Positions 60,494 to 64,000 of a DNA stretch of 64,000 nt are shown one piece after another. The DNA lies in NCBI GenBank assembly GCA_014237855.1, contig JABACD010000011.1, positions 1 through 64,000 on the forward strand. The letters run 5' to 3'. The position numbers were made by a program, and so were the translations under genes. The notes below the pieces were generated by a model. It saw nothing but the letters and a program-made list of their open reading frames with translations. It had not been told where the DNA came from and did not search any database. The DNA comes from Planctomycetota bacterium. GTDB lineage: Bacteria; Planctomycetota; UBA1135; GCA-002686595. Every line of letters begins with the position of its first letter. The stretch's first letter is position 1.

Positions 60494-62044
60494 TTAGAGC
60501 GGGATGTTTCCGTGCTTTCGTGTCGGCCGATCCTCGTGCTTGGTCTTGAACAGCTCCAGCGCACGAATCAGCTGTGGCCGGGTCTTGTGCGCCTCGATCA
60601 CATCATCAATGAATCCGCGGGCAGCTGCCATGTACGGATTATTGAAGCGCTCCTCGTAGCTTGCCGTGTGCTCGGCCTCAGCCGTCGCAGGATCATCAGC
60701 GGCCATGATCTCGCGGCGATGAATGATCTTCGTGGCCCCCGCCGCCCCCATGACCGCCACCATTGCCCCTGGCCAGGCCAGGTTCAGGTCGGCGCGGATG
60801 TGCTTGGACCCCATGACGTCATAGGCTCCTCCATAGGCCTTCCGAGTGATCACCGTCAGCTTCGGCACGGTTGCCTCGCAGTAGGCATAGAGCAGCTTTG
60901 CGCCGTGTCGAATGATACCGCCGTGCTCCTGAGCTGTACCGGGCAAGAAGCCTGGCACATCCTCAAAGGTCACGATCGGAATGTTGAAGGCGTCACAGAA
61001 GCGAATGAAGCGCCCGGCCTTGACCGAAGCATCGATATCGAGGCAACCGGCGAGGACCGCGGGTTGGTTGGCCACCACCCCGACGGAGTGGCCTCCTAGC
61101 CGCGCAAAGCCGCACAAGATGTTCTGAGCGTAGGCCTGGTGAACCTCGAGCCAGCTGCCCTCGTCGATGACCCTCTCGATCACCCCGTGCATGTCGTAGG
61201 GCTTCTGTGGATCCTCGGGTACCAAGGTGTCCAGCTCCAGGTCGCAGCGGTCGGCTGGGTCATCAGTTGGAACAAAGGGCGGTGACTCCGCGTTGTTCAG
61301 GGGAAGGTAGGAGAGCAGTCCACGAAGGAGCGCCATCTGTGCGCGCCCATCTGGCGAGGTGAAGTGCGCCACCCCCGAGGTCCCAGCGTGGGTAGAGGCT
61401 CCGCCCAGATCCTCGCTCGTTACCTCCTCGTGGGTGACCGTCTTGACAACGTCCGGCCCGGTGATGTGCATGTACGAGGTGCCCTCGACCATGCAGACGA
61501 AGTCCGTGATCGCCGGGCTGTAGACAGCACCACCCGCACAAGGACCGACGATGGCGGAGATCTGTGGAATGACGCCAGAGGCCTGAGTGTTGCGCCAGAA
61601 GATCTCGGCGTAGCCGCCCAAGCTCTTGACGCCTTCCTGAATTCGCGCACCGCCGGAGTCGTTCAACCCGATCAGCGGCACTCCGACCTTCATGGCCGCG
61701 TCCATCACCTTGCAGATCTTCTCTGCATGCGTCTCCGAGAGAGAGCCCCCGAAGACGGTGAAGTCCTGGCTGAAGAGGTAGACCGGTCTACCGTCGACCC
61801 TCGCGTGCCCGGTGACCACTCCGTCTCCCAGAATCTGCTGATCCTGCATTCCGAAGTCGTGGCAACGATGTGTCACGAAGCGGTCGAGTTCCACGAAGGA
61901 GCCCTCGTCAACGAAAAGGGCAATTCGTTCGCGGGCAGTCAGCTTGCCCTTCTTGTGCTGCGCATCGATGCGCTTCTGGCCCCCCCCGATCAGGGAGGCC
62001 TCGCGCTTCTCGTGAAGGCGCTGAAGCGGGGAATTGGAGGTCAT
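60494..62044 (-). CDS. pccB: Acyl-CoA carboxylase, carboxyltransferase (probably propionyl-CoA carboxylase beta)
   Basis: 516 residues. Crotonase-fold halves: [20 protein letters not shown] near the N-terminus, HEKICK-type AHAEK followed by [16 protein letters not shown] (about 124-139), [16 protein letters not shown] (about 167-182), and [20 protein letters not shown] (about 374-393), then [13 protein letters not shown]. This is the PccB/MmdA family; length and the single-chain layout favour propionyl-CoA carboxylase over AccD. It carboxylates propionyl-CoA to methylmalonyl-CoA. First gene of the minus-strand carboxylase operon, divergent from the sulfatase-like gene. Confidence 0.92.
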   Translation of the reverse strand: MTSNSPLQRLHEKREASLIGGGQKRIDAQHKKGKLTARERIALFVDEGSFVELDRFVTHRCHDFGMQDQQILGDGVVTGHARVDGRPVYLFSQDFTVFGGSLSETHAEKICKVMDAAMKVGVPLIGLNDSGGARIQEGVKSLGGYAEIFWRNTQASGVIPQISAIVGPCAGGAVYSPAITDFVCMVEGTSYMHITGPDVVKTVTHEEVTSEDLGGASTHAGTSGVAHFTSPDGRAQMALLRGLLSYLPLNNAESPPFVPTDDPADRCDLELDTLVPEDPQKPYDMHGVIERVIDEGSWLEVHQAYAQNILCGFARLGGHSVGVVANQPAVLAGCLDIDASVKAGRFIRFCDAFNIPIVTFEDVPGFLPGTAQEHGGIIRHGAKLLYAYCEATVPKLTVITRKAYGGAYDVMGSKHIRADLNLAWPGAMVAVMGAAGATKIIHRREIMAADDPATAEAEHTASYEERFNNPYMAAARGFIDDVIEAHKTRPQLIRALELFKTKHEDRPTRKHGNIPL

Positions 62045-62119
62045 GGAGCTCTAGGCAGGAGGTTTTCGGGCGCGAGATTCTATCGTGGAGGCTAGTATCA
62101 CGACCACTCGATACTAACC

Positions 62120-63661
62120 GTGCGTCGATCCCTCCCGCTCCTGTTGTCTTTTGCCGCAGTTTGGGCTGCCTGCGCGAAGCAGACTCCCAGGCCAAACGTC
62201 CTGCTTGTTGTCGTGGACACCTGGCGGGCGGATCGCCTCGGGGCTCCCGGTTTGACCCCTGAACTGGACGCATTCGCCACCGAGTGCGTCGTTTTTGAAC
62301 GCGCCCAGAGCCCTCGAGCCAAGACGACTCCAGCGGTCACGAGCCTGATGACAGGGCTCTACCCCCACGATCACGGGGTCCGGGACCTGACAACCCCCCT
62401 GACCGCCGACATTCCAGTCATCGCGGAGACGATGCAGACTGGCGGGTACAGGACCGGCGCCCTGATCGGCAACTACGTGCTCAGGAGCGAGCTGTCCGGG
62501 CTCGATCGCGGTTTTGATCTCTGGGTCGAAGATCTCCCCGAGTTGGGCGGAGTGCCCCCCGCAGACGTCCCCCTGCGGGGCGCAGCTTCCTTGACCGATG
62601 GAGCGCTCTGCGCTCTCGATCTGGGCCCGGGCTCGGCGGACGGTGCGGGCCCGGACACGCCCCTGGTCCGCGAGGGAGTCCCCTGGTTCATGTGGGTCCA
62701 CTACATGGACCCCCACGGTCTCTACGCACCACCGGAGCCCTATCGAAGCCGTGCGCTGGAGGCTGATGCAGCTGACATCGAGCGCATCCCTCCCCCGGAC
62801 CGTCCGGGGCGTACGGCCATCTCTCCGCAGTGGGTCGCCGAGTACAACGTACCCGATTCCGCCCGTCTGGCCGATGGCGGCGTGGACGCCAGCCGGGTGC
62901 GCGCACTCTACGATGGCGAGATCCGCTACGTGGATGCACAGATCGGGCGCTTGCTCTCGGCCCTGAGAGAGAGCGGAGCGCTCGAGAACACGCTCGTGAT
63001 CATCACCTCCGACCACGGAGAGAGCCTGGGGGAGCACGACTACTGGTTCGAACATGGCCGGCATGCCTACGAGGCCACCTGCCGTGTTCCCTTGATGATC
63101 CGCTTCCCCGAATCCATGGTGGATCGCCCCGAGCCTGGTCGACGCGAGGGAGATATATCCCTGGTCGACATCTTCCCTACCCTTGGCGAGCTCCTGCTGC
63201 CTGTCATGCCCAGGCCACTGGGCGCGGTCTCTGATGTCCGCGGCAAGTCTCGGGCCTCCCTGATCATGGAGGACCGCGACACGGGGGATGCGGTCTTCTG
63301 CGAGAAGGTCGAGCGCTCGGAAAAGGCTCGAGCCATCCAGGCGAAGGCTGTGAGGCTCGGAGACTGGAAGCTAATTCGGCGCTACACACACCTCGCCGGT
63401 CAGCCCGGGGAATCTGGTCGCAGATTGGTCGTCTTGAGCGAGGAGCTCTACGACCTCGCCCAGGATCCTGGTGAGGAGGAGAACCTCATCGCTGCCCCGC
63501 CTGCGGGTGCTCCACTCGAGAGGCTGTCCAGTGAGCTACTCGAGTTCTCCCGGGCCGATCGCCACTTCGCAGAACTTGCACGGCTCCTCCAGCGGCGCCG
63601 CGAGGAGCTCGGTCGAACGGACCCGGAGACCCTTCGAGCCCTGAAGGCTCTCGGCTACTGA
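62120..63661 (+). CDS. Sulfatase-fold lipoprotein lacking the formylglycine motif
   Basis: 513 residues, GTG start, lipoprotein signal with lipobox AVWAAC (Cys18). Alkaline-phosphatase-superfamily sulfatase core: NVLLVVVDTWRADRL (26-40; the first metal Asp33 is present), SSDHG-type TSDHGESLGEHDYWFEHG (about 296-313), and VPLMIRFPES (about 323-332). The catalytic motif, normally C/S-x-P-x-R, reads T69-T70-P71-A72-V73 with S-L-M-T-G after it: both the formylglycine-forming Cys/Ser and the Arg are absent. It may be a phosphatase, phosphonate or phosphodiester hydrolase, or a Thr-using enzyme, rather than a sulfatase. It is membrane-anchored and single-gene. Confidence 0.88.
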   Translation: MRRSLPLLLSFAAVWAACAKQTPRPNVLLVVVDTWRADRLGAPGLTPELDAFATECVVFERAQSPRAKTTPAVTSLMTGLYPHDHGVRDLTTPLTADIPVIAETMQTGGYRTGALIGNYVLRSELSGLDRGFDLWVEDLPELGGVPPADVPLRGAASLTDGALCALDLGPGSADGAGPDTPLVREGVPWFMWVHYMDPHGLYAPPEPYRSRALEADAADIERIPPPDRPGRTAISPQWVAEYNVPDSARLADGGVDASRVRALYDGEIRYVDAQIGRLLSALRESGALENTLVIITSDHGESLGEHDYWFEHGRHAYEATCRVPLMIRFPESMVDRPEPGRREGDISLVDIFPTLGELLLPVMPRPLGAVSDVRGKSRASLIMEDRDTGDAVFCEKVERSEKARAIQAKAVRLGDWKLIRRYTHLAGQPGESGRRLVVLSEELYDLAQDPGEEENLIAAPPAGAPLERLSSELLEFSRADRHFAELARLLQRRREELGRTDPETLRALKALGY

Positions 63662-63681
63662 GCCTGCGCTGAAGACGACTG

Positions 63682-63706
63682 GCTCCTGCCCCTCTGTAGC
63701 GGGAGC
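63682..63706. terminator. Hairpin between convergent genes
   Basis: GCTCCTGC (63682-63689) pairs with GCGGGAGC (63699-63706) over 8 bp including one G-U pair, 21 nt after the sulfatase-like stop and 12 nt after the stop of the convergent gene at 63718. No T run. Confidence 0.4.
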
Positions 63707-63717
63707 TGGAGCCCCTC

Positions 63718-64000
63718 CTACTCCTTCTCTGGCAGCGAGAGCGAGACCTCCAGTCCCCAGTCGCTGTCCTCTGAGATCAGGCTGATCGAACAGCCAGTGA
63801 TGACCGCTCCGCCGGAGGATCTGATCGGTCGCCAGCTGTCCGCAGAAGGTCGATCACAAACCAGTCCCTCGGAGAGCCCCTGGCTGAAGAGCTGCTCACA
63901 GATTGAGGAGGTACTGGCCAGCAAGTCTGCGTCCACGCGGAGCAGAGTCTTGCCGGGCTTCTTCGTGTGCTCCTGCCATGTGGACGTACTGACCGCGATG
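63718..64000 (-). CDS. C-terminal part of an unidentified protein (runs off the right edge)
   Basis: The minus-strand frame is open from the stop at 63718 to the end of the window (94 codons seen) with no stop, so the start lies beyond 64000. The visible part reads TKKPGKTLLRVDADLLAST near its start and ends ISLISEDSDWGLEVSLSLPEKE; it alternates acidic and beta-strand-like segments. There is one Cys in SSICEQL and one in GLVCDRP. No family can be named from this fragment. A GTG at 63936 would give a 72-residue protein, but the open frame upstream argues against it. Confidence 0.55.
   Translation of the reverse strand, partial: IAVSTSTWQEHTKKPGKTLLRVDADLLASTSSICEQLFSQGLSEGLVCDRPSADSWRPIRSSGGAVITGCSISLISEDSDWGLEVSLSLPEKE

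Overview
The window reads as ordinary chromosome of a GC-rich, Gram-negative-type bacterium, most likely a Planctomycetota member of the marine Saltatorellus/Engelhardtia kind. The reasons are inference from content: many very large exported proteins built from FG-GAP, CARDB, cadherin-like and beta-propeller repeats; a secreted protein ending in the Cys-rich 'YCFG..CPCGN' tail domain common in that group; a chlamydia/planctomycete-type HC1 mini-histone; the futalosine menaquinone route; and weak or absent Shine-Dalgarno sequences at most starts. No rRNA, CRISPR array, transposase or prophage gene was seen.

Region 1 (1-28.9 kb) is dominated by exported proteins: a propeller protein, four paralogues of one unrecognised secreted domain (first block SLLLYPEFDN; last block RSLxGxF) found alone (9152-10120, 11379-12350) or as the C-terminus of larger proteins (2567-6658, 18272-20893), FG-GAP/VCBS lipoproteins, a TPR lipoprotein, a six-unit CARDB lipoprotein with a small coupled partner, and an M28 peptidase with PDZ domain. 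A RecQ helicase sits among them. Strong hairpin terminators separate many of these single-gene units.

Region 2 (29-38 kb) is housekeeping plus a selenocysteine locus: mqnB-mqnD, a histidine phosphatase, the HC1-like protein, two tandem GNAT-type proteins, tRNA-Sec (UCA anticodon, encoded CCA), a GDPD-like protein with altered catalytic residues, and selD. selD carries an in-frame UGA at codon 18, followed by a hairpin with an AGGUCU(U) loop and a bulged U, so the selenophosphate synthetase is itself predicted to be a selenoprotein. An inverted-order TyrA (prephenate dehydrogenase then chorismate mutase) follows.

Region 3 (38-44.5 kb) is one minus-strand operon of overlapping genes: patatin-ferredoxin fusion, membrane protein, DUF4129, DUF4350, MoxR ATPase, DUF58. 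Region 4 (44.6-58.2 kb) holds a fadI-fadJ beta-oxidation pair, a PilB/GspE-type ATPase with a lone receiver protein, dapE-dapD with a zinc-ribbon membrane protein, and a cluster of minor pilin-like proteins with a HEAT-repeat protein. Region 5 (58.4-64 kb) is a three-gene biotin-dependent acyl-CoA carboxylase operon, a divergent sulfatase-fold lipoprotein lacking the formylglycine motif, and a gene running off the right edge.

The fatty-acid genes and the carboxylase together suggest complete use of even- and odd-chain acyl-CoAs. The most notable points for follow-up are the selenoprotein SelD with its linked tRNA-Sec, the four-member secreted family with related upstream DNA, and the patatin-ferredoxin fusion.
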